In this document: positions 43,767 to 52,062 of the stretch, piece after piece
How the letters are laid out: each line of letters starts with the position of its first letter
Position numbering within the stretch: position 1 is the first letter of the stretch
From: Microbacterium nanhaiense
GTDB taxonomy: Bacteria > Actinomycetota > Actinomycetes > Actinomycetales > Microbacteriaceae
Direction: 5' to 3'
DNA: 64,000 bases
Assembly (NCBI RefSeq): GCF_014646015.1
Contig: NZ_BMMQ01000006.1
Coordinates: 124,001-188,000 of the forward strand
The notes under the pieces: model-generated
Database searches by the model: none
The model's input: the letters and a program-made list of their open reading frames with translations, nothing else
What the model was told of the DNA's origin: nothing
Made by a program: the position numbers and the translations under genes

Positions 43767-44521
43767 TGTCGCGCCTCGAAGGAAAGACCGCGCTCGTCAC
43801 GGGATCCGGATCCGGAATCGGCGAGGCCGTCGCGAGGCGCTTCGCCGCCGAGGGCGCGCGCGTCGTGATCGCCGACCGCGACGCGGCGGCCGCCGAGCGC
43901 GTCGCCGGCGAGCTCGGATCCGCCGCCCGCGCCGTCACGATGGACATCTCGGACGAGACCCAGGTGTCGCAGGCCTTCGCCTCGCTCGAGGCCGATGGCT
44001 GGGCCCCGAACGTCGTCGTCGCGAACGCCGGCGTGCAGCTGTTCGGTCACGATGCCAAGGTCGCCGACCTCGACCTCGACGTCTGGCGCCGCACCGTCGA
44101 CATCAACCTCACGGGCACCTTCCTGACGGTCAAGCACGCCGTGCGTTCGATGCTGGCGTCGGGCGGCGGGTCGATCATCCTCACCGGCAGCCCCACGGGC
44201 GTCACGGGCGAGGGCAACGACTTCACCGCCTACAGCACGACGAAGGCCGGCATCCACGGCATGGGACGCACGGTCGCCGCGGCGTACGCCACGCAGGGCA
44301 TCCGCGTGAACACGGTCGTGCCGTCGTATGTCGAGACGCCGCTCGTCGAGGCCATCAAGAACAACCCGGTCGAGCGCGCGGCGATCACCAGCCGGATCCC
44401 GATGGGCCGCCCGGCGACGCCGGACGACCTGACGGGCGTCATGACGTTCCTCGCGAGCGACGACTCGGCGTTCGCGACGGGCGCCATGTTCACCGTCGAT
44501 GGTGGGATGACGAACCTCTAG
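43766..44521 (+). CDS. SDR-family oxidoreductase (candidate apiose or tetritol dehydrogenase)
   Basis: A 251-residue classical short-chain dehydrogenase: TGSGSGIGEA (12-21), NAG at 87-89, Ser142, and YSTTK giving Tyr156 and Lys160. Asp37 after the second strand points to NAD. Described apiose pathways use a Gfo/Idh-type D-apiose dehydrogenase (ApsD), which is absent here. This SDR, translationally coupled to the apnO-like gene, is the best candidate for the missing oxidation of D-apiose to apionolactone, or else for a threitol/erythritol-type dehydrogenase feeding L-erythrulose. That role is inference. Confidence 0.85.
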   Translation: MSRLEGKTALVTGSGSGIGEAVARRFAAEGARVVIADRDAAAAERVAGELGSAARAVTMDISDETQVSQAFASLEADGWAPNVVVANAGVQLFGHDAKVADLDLDVWRRTVDINLTGTFLTVKHAVRSMLASGGGSIILTGSPTGVTGEGNDFTAYSTTKAGIHGMGRTVAAAYATQGIRVNTVVPSYVETPLVEAIKNNPVERAAITSRIPMGRPATPDDLTGVMTFLASDDSAFATGAMFTVDGGMTNL

Positions 44522-44531
44522 CCCTCCTCGT

Positions 44532-44625
44532 CCGCGTACACAACGACGCAGATTTTCCGATCCGGGCGCCGAAACCTCGGCGTGTCGCACGTGTTCGGAC
44601 AAAATCTGCGTCGTTGTGTACGCGG
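44532..44625. repeat. Inverted repeat with 25-bp perfect arms
   Basis: The arms 44532-44556 and 44601-44625 are perfectly complementary (core GTACACAACGACGCAG) around a 44-nt centre, between the SDR gene and the apionolactonase-like gene. There is no T-run on either side, so it is not a plain terminator, though it might shield or end the upstream transcript. Confidence 0.92.
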
Positions 44626-44682
44626 GGTGGGCAAGATAGAGCCATATCGCGCGATGGGGCGCGAGTTTCCTGAGGGGGAAGA

Positions 44683-46377
44683 ATGACCTGGATTCGTGAG
44701 CAGGTGCGCGAAATCACGCTCGGCGAGTGGAGCCTCGAGCTCCGCGACGACGACCTTGCGCAGATCCGCTTCCGCGGGCACGAGGTGCTGCGCTCCGTGC
44801 GCGCCGCCGTGCGCGACCGCGACTGGAACACGGCCGCCTGGACGGTCGGCGAGGTGTCGGTGTCCGACTCCGGGGCCCGGATCGCGCTCGGCTCGGACTC
44901 CTTCGGCACGAGGTTCGACGGGTTCCTCGCGATCGCGGCCGACGGCCCCGCCCTGCGCGTCGACTTCGAGGTCGACGCCGATCGGGAGTTCTGGACGAAC
45001 CGCACCGGCTTGGTCGTGCTGCATCCGGCCGCCCTCTCGGGCGCACCGCTGAGGATCACGCACACCTCCGGCCTGAGCTCGCGCACCCACTTCCCCGTCG
45101 ACATCTCGCCGCACCAGCCGGCCTTCGACATCCGCGCGCTGGAGGCCGAGGACGTCACGGTGACGTTCGAGGGCGACGCGTTCGAGATGGAGGATCAGCG
45201 CAACTGGACCGATGCGTCCTTCAAGACCTACAGCCGCCCGCTCGCGGATCCGTTCCCCTATCTCTTCGACGGGCCCGTGGCGCAATCGGTCACGATCGCC
45301 GTCGGCGACGAGCTCGCCGAGGCGCTCGCGGCGGGGACGGCCGGCTCCTCCTCGCCCCGGGAACGAGGGCTCGCCCTTGCGCTCGCCAAGGCCGGCGAGG
45401 TGCGCTTCTCGGTGGGCGCGTCCACGGCGCCGGGAACCGGCCCAACGGATCCGATCGGCCACGACACCCTCGTGGAGGTCGATCTCGACTGGGCCGGGTG
45501 GCCGTCGGCGATCGAGCGCGCGGCCGCCAGCGGCCTACCCCTCGATGTTCGATTGGTGCTTCCGATCGAGGATCCGCAGGCGCGCGTCCGCGAGGCCGTG
45601 GACAGCCTCGCGGAGCTGCCGCTCGCGCGCATCGCGGCGATCCAGCCGCCGACGCATCCGGCGGAGCACATGTCGGACGACGAGGCCGTGCGGATCCTGC
45701 GGGATGCGCTCGGCGACCGCGACGTGCCCGTCATCGGCGGCACGCGATCGCACTTCACCGAGCTGAACCGAGGCCAGCACCTCGCGCCGCAGGGGCTCGA
45801 CGGCGTCGCTTTCAGCACGACGCCGATGTTCCACGCGCTCGAAACCCTGCAGCTGGAGCAGGCGATCGACATGCAACGCCTCGTCGCGGAGCAGGCCGTG
45901 CGCATCGCCGCGGGCGTGCCCGTGCATGTCGGCCCCGTGACCCTGCGTGCGCACCTCAACAACGTCGCGACGACCTCGCCGCGGCGCCCCGAAGGCGACG
46001 ACCTCTCGGAGGGCTACGGGCCCCAGTTCCTCAACGCCGACGACGAGCGTCAGCGGGATCCGGAGCTCGCCGCCTGGACGATCGCGAGCGCCGCGGCGCT
46101 CGCCGTGCCCGGCGTGGCAACCGTGTCGTTCTTCGAGGAGTGGGGCCCGCGCGGCGTGCGCGACGCCGACGGCGCGGACTATCCCGTGGCGGATGCCCTG
46201 CGTGCGCTCGCTTCGCTGAACGGCCCTCTGGCGGTAGCGCACTCCGGGCCGGTATGGGCCATCGCCGACGCGACGAGTCTGCTCGTGGCGAACCTCGGCG
46301 AGCGGGAACAGGACGTCCGTCTCGACGAGGCGGTCATCACGGTTCCGCCACGAGGCTGGGTCGCGACGGAACGCTAG
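44683..46377 (+). CDS. apnL: D-apionolactonase-like protein
   Basis: A 564-residue protein without a signal peptide. It resembles the D-apionate lactonase (ApnL) family of apiose degraders, which opens D-apionolactone to D-apionate. The strongest cue is MEDQRNWTDASFKTY (169-183), together with HTSGLSSRTHFPVDISPHQP and an enzyme-like C-terminal half (HFTELNRG, STTPMFHAL, GYGPQFLNADDERQRDPE, FFEEWGPRG) reminiscent of a glycosidase-type barrel. It lies 161 nt after the SDR, beyond the 25-bp inverted repeat, and completes the lactone to D-erythrose 4-phosphate set. Its stop shares CTAG with the convergent VanZ-like gene. Confidence 0.75.
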   Translation: MTWIREQVREITLGEWSLELRDDDLAQIRFRGHEVLRSVRAAVRDRDWNTAAWTVGEVSVSDSGARIALGSDSFGTRFDGFLAIAADGPALRVDFEVDADREFWTNRTGLVVLHPAALSGAPLRITHTSGLSSRTHFPVDISPHQPAFDIRALEAEDVTVTFEGDAFEMEDQRNWTDASFKTYSRPLADPFPYLFDGPVAQSVTIAVGDELAEALAAGTAGSSSPRERGLALALAKAGEVRFSVGASTAPGTGPTDPIGHDTLVEVDLDWAGWPSAIERAAASGLPLDVRLVLPIEDPQARVREAVDSLAELPLARIAAIQPPTHPAEHMSDDEAVRILRDALGDRDVPVIGGTRSHFTELNRGQHLAPQGLDGVAFSTTPMFHALETLQLEQAIDMQRLVAEQAVRIAAGVPVHVGPVTLRAHLNNVATTSPRRPEGDDLSEGYGPQFLNADDERQRDPELAAWTIASAAALAVPGVATVSFFEEWGPRGVRDADGADYPVADALRALASLNGPLAVAHSGPVWAIADATSLLVANLGEREQDVRLDEAVITVPPRGWVATER

Positions 46378-46946
46378 GGCGTGCCGGCCACCGTTACCGG
46401 GTCGCTCCAGTGGAACAGGTCGATGATCCGCGCGCACCAGCGCGAGAGCATCAGCAGCCGCAGGATGCCGTAGCCGGCGAGCCCGCCGACCACGTTGAAG
46501 ATGACGTCGTTCACATCGGCGATGTGCCCGGCATGGAAAAGCGCCTGCATCGCCAGTTGAATGAGCTCGATGGAGAGGCTCGCAGCCACGATGGCGATGG
46601 CGACATTCCACCAGACCGGTCGCGCGAGCACGAGCGCGAGAAGGATCCCGGCCGGGAGGAACACGATCACGTTGGTCACGGCGTCGACGACCTCGTAATC
46701 GTGAAAGGGCTGGAGCGCGAGGCCCGGCGTCCAGGGCTCGTCGGTCTCGGGCAGCCGAAGGTATATCGGAAACACCGTGTTCGCCGCGATTCCGGCCGCG
46801 TACACGGCCAATGCCAGGGCGACCGCCGCGCGGGCGACAGAAAAACGTCCGCGCGCCCTCAGCCGCCAGAGCAGCAGGGCCAGGATCAGGACGCCGAACG
46901 GAATCACGAAAGGCAGTTCCGGAAGTCTTCCGAAGGGACTATCCAC
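46374..46946 (-). CDS. VanZ-family membrane protein
   Basis: A 190-residue protein with five or so hydrophobic helices and the VanZ-domain pattern (NTVFPIYLRLPE, DAVTNVIVFLPAGILLALV, SIELIQLAMQALFHAGHIADVNDVIFNVVGG). The Glu-containing SIELIQ and the ADVNDVI motif are typical. VanZ of Enterococcus gives low teicoplanin resistance, but most relatives are of unknown function. No glycopeptide-resistance genes are near. Convergent with the apionolactonase-like gene, with 4 nt shared. Confidence 0.88.
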   Translation of the reverse strand: MDSPFGRLPELPFVIPFGVLILALLLWRLRARGRFSVARAAVALALAVYAAGIAANTVFPIYLRLPETDEPWTPGLALQPFHDYEVVDAVTNVIVFLPAGILLALVLARPVWWNVAIAIVAASLSIELIQLAMQALFHAGHIADVNDVIFNVVGGLAGYGILRLLMLSRWCARIIDLFHWSDPVTVAGTP

Positions 46947-47012
46947 GTTGATCGATGCTATGAGGGTTCAGTGAGAATCGCCCCGGCTGGGCCATCGCCC
47001 GGTGAGCCGCAG

Positions 47013-47082
47013 CCGCGGAGATGAGCCCGGACCCGCGGATCCGGTCGCGCGATCCTTCCGCGGGTGCGGCTCATCTCCGCGG
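47013..47082. repeat. 70-nt palindromic repeat, family B, copy 2
   Basis: Arms CCGCGGAGATGAGCC (47013-47027) and GGCTCATCTCCGCGG (47068-47082) are perfectly complementary over 15 bp; the centre contains CGCGCGATCCTTCCGC. It occupies the gap between the VanZ-like start and the GH32 stop. Confidence 0.9.
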
Positions 47083-47094
47083 GTGCGGGTCGGG

Positions 47095-48420
47095 TTACGA
47101 CACCTCGAAACGGTCGAGAGCTCGCGCCGGGAAGACCTGCTCCGTCATCACCACGCGGCCACCATCGGCGAACACCTCGATGATGGGGCCGTCGACGACG
47201 ATCGTGACGTCCACATCGCCCTCCGGAAGCGGTGCTGCCGCGGCCGGGCGGTAGTCGGGGTGGAAGTCATTCTCGCCCGCCTGCGAGCGGTCGACGACGA
47301 GCGCGCCGTCTCCTGCGGTGATCGTCACGCGCTCGCCGTCGCTGTTGGACACCGTGGCGACGGCGCGCTCCCCCTTGGGTGCCGTAAAGCGGTGCACCTC
47401 GATTCCGCTCTCCGGCAGGATCGGTCGCTGCGCGATGGCGTAGGCGCCGTCGGGGCGGCGCTCGAGCGTCACCTCGCGCACGAGCGACATCGCCGAACGC
47501 CACGGGTACACGGGGGTGTCCCTCGCGTAGAGCCAGTTGCTCGCCCAGCCGATCATGAGGCGGCGACCGTCCGGCGCGTTGTTGAAGGAAACGGCCGCGT
47601 AGTAGTCGTGCCCGTAGTCGAGCCAGTCGTAGTCTTCGAGCTCCGCCGAATCGGTGAGGTTCTCCGCCGTGAACGTCTCGCCGTCGAAGTCACCGATGAA
47701 GAACTGCGTCCCGGATCCGCCCGCGATGCCGCCGGGATTCAGGCTGACGATGAGCACCCACTTCGTCTCGTCCGTGCCTTCGACGCGCAGGGGGAAGAGA
47801 TCGGGGCACTCCCAGACGCCGCCGACCGCATGGGCCGGGCCGAAGTGCGAGGCGCGGGTCCACGCGCGCAGGTCATTCGAGGTGTACACGATCACCCGGT
47901 GATTCGTCGCCTCGACGATGACCATCACCCAGTGGCCGTCGTCCTCTCCGCCGTACCAGAAAACCTTCGGGTCGCGGAACTCCGTGGATCCGATATCGAG
48001 GACGGGGTTGCCCTCGTACCGCACCCAGGTGTTGCCCTCGTCGACACTGTAGGCGAGCGCCTGTGACTGCGTCTGCGCTCCGCTGTCGGGGGTCGCGGCC
48101 GAGGTGTAGATGGCGACCAGCGCGGTCTCGCCGGGCTGCGCGAAGCCGGCCGTGTTCCGCACATCGACGACGGCGCTGCCGGAGAAGACGAACTCGTCGT
48201 CCGTGTAGCTGATGGCGGTCGGCTGGTGCTCCCAGGTCACGAGGTCGGTCGAGGTCGCGTGTCCCCAGGACATGTCGCCCCAGGTGCGACCGTTCGGGTT
48301 GTTCTGGAAGAACAGGTGATAGACGCCCCGGTAGTGGAGCAGGCCGTTCGGGTCGTTCAGCCAGGTCTTCTCGGCCGTGTAGTGGGCCGTCGGGCGGAGG
48401 GTGTCTGCGCCAAGCGCCAT
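47095..48420 (-). CDS. GH32 fructan/sucrose hydrolase
   Basis: A 441-residue family 32 glycosidase: five-bladed propeller with WLNDPNG (nucleophile Asp23), FRDPK (Asp150) and WECPD (acid/base Glu204), followed by a short beta-sandwich. No signal peptide, so it hydrolyses imported fructo-oligosaccharides (levan, inulin fragments or sucrose) in the cytoplasm. The ATG at 48420 is used; a TTG at 48429 is possible. It is the last gene of the LacI-permease-permease-binding protein operon, 73 nt after the binding-protein gene. A fructokinase gene lies at the other end of the locus. Confidence 0.92.
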   Translation of the reverse strand: MALGADTLRPTAHYTAEKTWLNDPNGLLHYRGVYHLFFQNNPNGRTWGDMSWGHATSTDLVTWEHQPTAISYTDDEFVFSGSAVVDVRNTAGFAQPGETALVAIYTSAATPDSGAQTQSQALAYSVDEGNTWVRYEGNPVLDIGSTEFRDPKVFWYGGEDDGHWVMVIVEATNHRVIVYTSNDLRAWTRASHFGPAHAVGGVWECPDLFPLRVEGTDETKWVLIVSLNPGGIAGGSGTQFFIGDFDGETFTAENLTDSAELEDYDWLDYGHDYYAAVSFNNAPDGRRLMIGWASNWLYARDTPVYPWRSAMSLVREVTLERRPDGAYAIAQRPILPESGIEVHRFTAPKGERAVATVSNSDGERVTITAGDGALVVDRSQAGENDFHPDYRPAAAAPLPEGDVDVTIVVDGPIIEVFADGGRVVMTEQVFPARALDRFEVS

Positions 48421-48493
48421 GTCAGTCAATGTGTCGTCTTTCGTGGAGTATCCGGTGGTGGTGGGCCGCGTCTCACGCGACCCACCACGGGGG

Positions 48494-50101
48494 CTAGCCG
48501 CCGGAGGTGAAGCGGTCGTAGGCCTGCTGGTAGACCGCGGTCACGTCGGAGACGCCGAGCTGGTCGAGCTGAGCGACGTATGCGTCCCACTCGTCGGCGA
48601 CGTTGTCGTTGACGATCCAGGATGCGAACTTCTCGAGCACAAGGGAGTTGATGTCGGGAACGGCGAGCGAGATCCGGTCGAGCTCCTCGTTGGAGAGCAT
48701 GACGGGCGGGTAGCCGTCGTTCGCCTTATAGGGCGCGTAGTACTCATCGACGAGCTTCTGCCGTTCCTCGGCGCGCGGTTCCGGTGCGACGACGTTCTCG
48801 AAATCATCGCGCGTCGTGATGCGCGGCCCCTGCGGCGCCACTCGCTGACGGCGCTCGCCCTCGGACTCTCCGTCCGCCACGGGGATCTGCACCAGGAGGC
48901 CGTCGGCGTTCTCCTCGAGGGTGACGCCAATCGGACCCCACGCGACCTGCGCCGACATCACCGGGTCGAAGAGCCGATCGGCCCAACGCATCGTCGCCGC
49001 CGGGTACTCGTTCGACCGGGTAATCGCCATGGCGCCCCGGCTGATCTCCTGATTGTTCGAGTGCGACGCGAGCTTGCCGTTCACGCCGTCGAGGATCCCG
49101 ACGAGGGCGTAATCGTCGACATGCTCCTGCCCGACCATCTCGGGTGCTTCCCACCAGAAGAAGGATCCGAGAATCGGCGTATCGGACTTGCCCTTTGCGA
49201 GATAGGCGACGTCGTCCTGCGAGAACGACTCGGGGTCGATGAGCCCCTCGGCGTACCACGCCGCGAGCGCTTCGACTCCGGCGCGGTACTCGTCGGTGTT
49301 CGCGGTGAATTCGACCTTCCCCTCGCGGACGATGCGGTGGTCGTTGTTCTCGGGCTGGCCGCCGAGCGCGGCGATCAGGTCGTGCGGATTCGCGGCGAAC
49401 GAGTCGGTGCGGAACGACAGCGGGATCTCGTCCTTCTTGCCGTTGCCGTTGGGATCCTCGGTCGCGAACGCGACGAGCGCGTCGTGGTACTCGCCGATCG
49501 TGGTCGGCATGTCGAGGCCGAGCTCATCGAGCCAGGTCTTGTTGATGAAGAGGAAGTTGGGGTAAGCGAGGATCCCGAGTTCCTCGACGGAGGGCAGCGT
49601 GTAGATGTGTCCGTCCGACGCCGTCAGTGCGGCGCGGATGTCGGGGCGCTCGTCGAGGATGGCCGACAGATTGGGCGCGTGCTCTTCGATGAGATCCTCG
49701 AGCGGCACGAGCGTGCCGTTCGCGCCGTTCTGCACGATCTCGGCGTCGCTCAGACCGGTGTTGTAGAGAACATCGGGCAGCTCGTCGCTGGCGAGCATGA
49801 GGTTCTTCTTCTCGGCGTACACCTGATCCACCTGGTTGACCCAGTCGATCTTGATGTTCGTGTCCGCCTCCCACTGCTTCACGAGCTCCATGTCGGCGTA
49901 GTCCGGTGCGAGGGCGCTCTTCGAGCCTCCGAACGAGAGCGTCAGCGTCTCGTCGACGATGGGCAGGCCCTCCTCTTGAAAGCCGAAGTCGGCAGACTTG
50001 TCGGCGATGCTCGCGGCGGTATCGGATCCGGAGCAGCCCGCGAGGGCGACGACGCCCGCGCTCAGCAGGCCGATCGATGAGACGAAACGGCGATGTTTCA
50101 T
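48494..50101 (-). CDS. ABC importer substrate-binding lipoprotein (fructan locus)
   Basis: A 535-residue large solute-binding lipoprotein of the LipO/YtcQ type with a lipobox at Cys23 (LAGC). The ATG at 50101 is preferred over 50107 because AAGGA then stands 7 nt before it. It pairs with the LplB/LplC-type permeases directly upstream. GH32 and fructokinase neighbours indicate fructo-oligosaccharides as ligand. Confidence 0.92.
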   Translation of the reverse strand: MKHRRFVSSIGLLSAGVVALAGCSGSDTAASIADKSADFGFQEEGLPIVDETLTLSFGGSKSALAPDYADMELVKQWEADTNIKIDWVNQVDQVYAEKKNLMLASDELPDVLYNTGLSDAEIVQNGANGTLVPLEDLIEEHAPNLSAILDERPDIRAALTASDGHIYTLPSVEELGILAYPNFLFINKTWLDELGLDMPTTIGEYHDALVAFATEDPNGNGKKDEIPLSFRTDSFAANPHDLIAALGGQPENNDHRIVREGKVEFTANTDEYRAGVEALAAWYAEGLIDPESFSQDDVAYLAKGKSDTPILGSFFWWEAPEMVGQEHVDDYALVGILDGVNGKLASHSNNQEISRGAMAITRSNEYPAATMRWADRLFDPVMSAQVAWGPIGVTLEENADGLLVQIPVADGESEGERRQRVAPQGPRITTRDDFENVVAPEPRAEERQKLVDEYYAPYKANDGYPPVMLSNEELDRISLAVPDINSLVLEKFASWIVNDNVADEWDAYVAQLDQLGVSDVTAVYQQAYDRFTSGG

Positions 50102-50138
50102 GGTCATTCCTTTTCTGGGGTGGGTGTGAGGGGACGGA

Positions 50139-51092
50139 TCAGCTCTTCACGGCGCCCAGGAGGGCGCCCTGCGTGAAGTGCTTCTGCATGAACGGCAAAA
50201 CGATGAGGAGCGGGATCGTCGAGATGACGATCATTCCGTACTTGATGAGTTCGCCGAGGCGCTGTGCGGCGGCGTAGGAGTCGAGCGCACCGGCGCCACC
50301 GGCGTCGGTGACGGTCGATTGGATCAGCACGTTGCGCAGCACGAGCTGCAGCGGGTACTTGTTCTCGTCGTTCAGGAAGATGAGCGCGTCGAAGAACGCG
50401 TTCCAGTTGGCGACGAGGTGGATCATGATCATGAGGAAGATCAGCGGTTTCGACAGGGGAAGCGCGATCCGGAAGAAGAAGCGGAAGTCGTTCGCACCGT
50501 CGAGCTGGGCTGCTTCGCGGAGCTCGTCGGGGATGTTCCCCTCGAAGAAGGATCGAGCGATGATCAGGTTCCACACGCCCACGGCGCCCGGCAGCACGAC
50601 GGCCCAGATGGTGTCGAGCATGCCCAGCTCGCGAACCACGAGGTAGCGCGCGATCAGGCCGCCATCGATGAACATCGTGAGGATGAACAGGAAGGTGAAG
50701 AAGGTGCGCCCGAAGAGGTCCTTTCGGGACAGGGCATAGCCCGCGCCGAGAATCGTCGCGACCGAGATCGCCGTGCCGACGACGGTATAGAGCACCGAGT
50801 TCGCGAAGCCGCGCATGATGCTCGCCTCGGAGAAGATGCGCTGATAGCCCTCGAGCGTGAAGCCGCGCGGCCAGAGCCACACATTTCCGTTGAGAATCTC
50901 GTTCGGTTCGCTCACCGATGCGATCACGATGAAGTAGAGCGGGTAGATGATCGCGATGATGCCGACGAGCAGAATGCCGACCGCGATGACGTTGAACATC
51001 GGATCCGCGGCGCGTTCGCGCCACGTGCCGGGAGTGCGCGGCGGCTTCTTCGTGGAGAGCCTCGCGCCGGGCTGGAAGAGTGCCTGAGTCAT
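50139..51092 (-). CDS. ABC importer permease (LplC/MalG type)
   Basis: A 317-residue permease with six helices and the EAA loop REAAQLDGANDFRFFFRIALP. It starts 7 nt after the partner permease and ends 37 nt before the binding-protein start; all are on one transcript with the LacI gene. Confidence 0.94.
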   Translation of the reverse strand: MTQALFQPGARLSTKKPPRTPGTWRERAADPMFNVIAVGILLVGIIAIIYPLYFIVIASVSEPNEILNGNVWLWPRGFTLEGYQRIFSEASIMRGFANSVLYTVVGTAISVATILGAGYALSRKDLFGRTFFTFLFILTMFIDGGLIARYLVVRELGMLDTIWAVVLPGAVGVWNLIIARSFFEGNIPDELREAAQLDGANDFRFFFRIALPLSKPLIFLMIMIHLVANWNAFFDALIFLNDENKYPLQLVLRNVLIQSTVTDAGGAGALDSYAAAQRLGELIKYGMIVISTIPLLIVLPFMQKHFTQGALLGAVKS

Positions 51093-51099
51093 GTCGTTT

Positions 51100-52062
51100 T
51101 CACCACAGGGTCGATTGGCCGGCGCGCTTTGCGACCCAGTTGAAGGTCGTGAGCAGCACGAGATTGATGGCGGAGTTGAACAGGCCGATGGCGGCGGAGT
51201 AGCTGAACTGCGCCTGCTGGAGGCCCGCCTTGTAGACGTAGGTCTGGATGACCTCGGAGGTCGGCAGGTTCAGGTCGGTCTGCATCAGTAGCACCTTCTC
51301 GAACCCCAGGTTGAAGAGGTTTCCGATCGCGAGAATGAACAGGATCGTGATGACGGGCATGATCCCGGGGATGTCGATGTGCCAGATGCGCTGCCACTTG
51401 TTCGCCCCGTCCACGCGCGCCGCTTCGTGCAGCGAGGGGTCGATCGCGGTGAGCGCCGCGAGGTAGACGATCATTGAGAATCCGGCGTTCTGCCAGATGT
51501 CCGACCCGATGTAGAGCGGGCGGAACCAGTCCGGATCCCCCATGAAGAACACCGGCTCGCCCCCGAAGAGGGCGATGACGTTGTTCACGACGCCGGCGCG
51601 GGGCGAGAACAGCAGGAAGATCATGCCGACGACGACCACGACCGAGATGAAGTTCGGTGCGTAGAGCACCGTTTGCGTGAACTTCTTGAATCGCGGGCTC
51701 GAGAGCTGGTTGACGATCAGGGCGAGCACGATCGGGATCGGGAACGCGATCAGGAGGCCCAGAGCGTTGATCGTGAGCGTGTTCTCGAGAAGACGCCCGA
51801 ACTGGAACGACTGGACGAAGCGCACGAAGTGATCGAGCCCCACCCACGGGCTCCCCGTGAAGCCCAGCGCCGGGTTGTAGTTGCGGAACGCGATCTGGGC
51901 GCCGTACATCGGCCAGTACTTGAAGACCAGGATGAAGACGACGGCCGGCGCAAGTAATACGTATAACTGCCACGATCTGAACGCGCGTATCGCCGCGTCC
52001 TTCGCCCGTGGCCTGCCTCGCGTGGCGGCCGACCGCCGACGCTGCCGAACTGCTGTTGTCAT
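51100..52062 (-). CDS. ABC importer permease (LplB/MalF type)
   Basis: A 320-residue permease with six helices and the EAA loop HEAARVDGANKWQRIWHIDIP. The N-terminus is Arg-rich (RQRRRSAATRGRPRA). Its start overlaps the lacI stop (ATGA). A LacI-like operator sequence lies inside the first membrane segment (51953-51968). Confidence 0.94.
   Translation of the reverse strand: MTTAVRQRRRSAATRGRPRAKDAAIRAFRSWQLYVLLAPAVVFILVFKYWPMYGAQIAFRNYNPALGFTGSPWVGLDHFVRFVQSFQFGRLLENTLTINALGLLIAFPIPIVLALIVNQLSSPRFKKFTQTVLYAPNFISVVVVVGMIFLLFSPRAGVVNNVIALFGGEPVFFMGDPDWFRPLYIGSDIWQNAGFSMIVYLAALTAIDPSLHEAARVDGANKWQRIWHIDIPGIMPVITILFILAIGNLFNLGFEKVLLMQTDLNLPTSEVIQTYVYKAGLQQAQFSYSAAIGLFNSAINLVLLTTFNWVAKRAGQSTLW
51953..51968. 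promoter_or_regulatory. LacI-type operator inside permease gene
   Basis: AGTAATACGTATAACT, a near-perfect 16-bp palindrome that matches the sites at 53111 and 54051 (core ATWCGTATAAC). It is about 95 nt into the permease coding region and could be an auxiliary operator for looping or roadblock. Confidence 0.55.

Noticed and set aside
46374..46946. Glycopeptide resistance locus from the VanZ-like gene
   Set aside because: No vanA/H/X or two-component genes nearby; VanZ-domain proteins are widespread with other roles.
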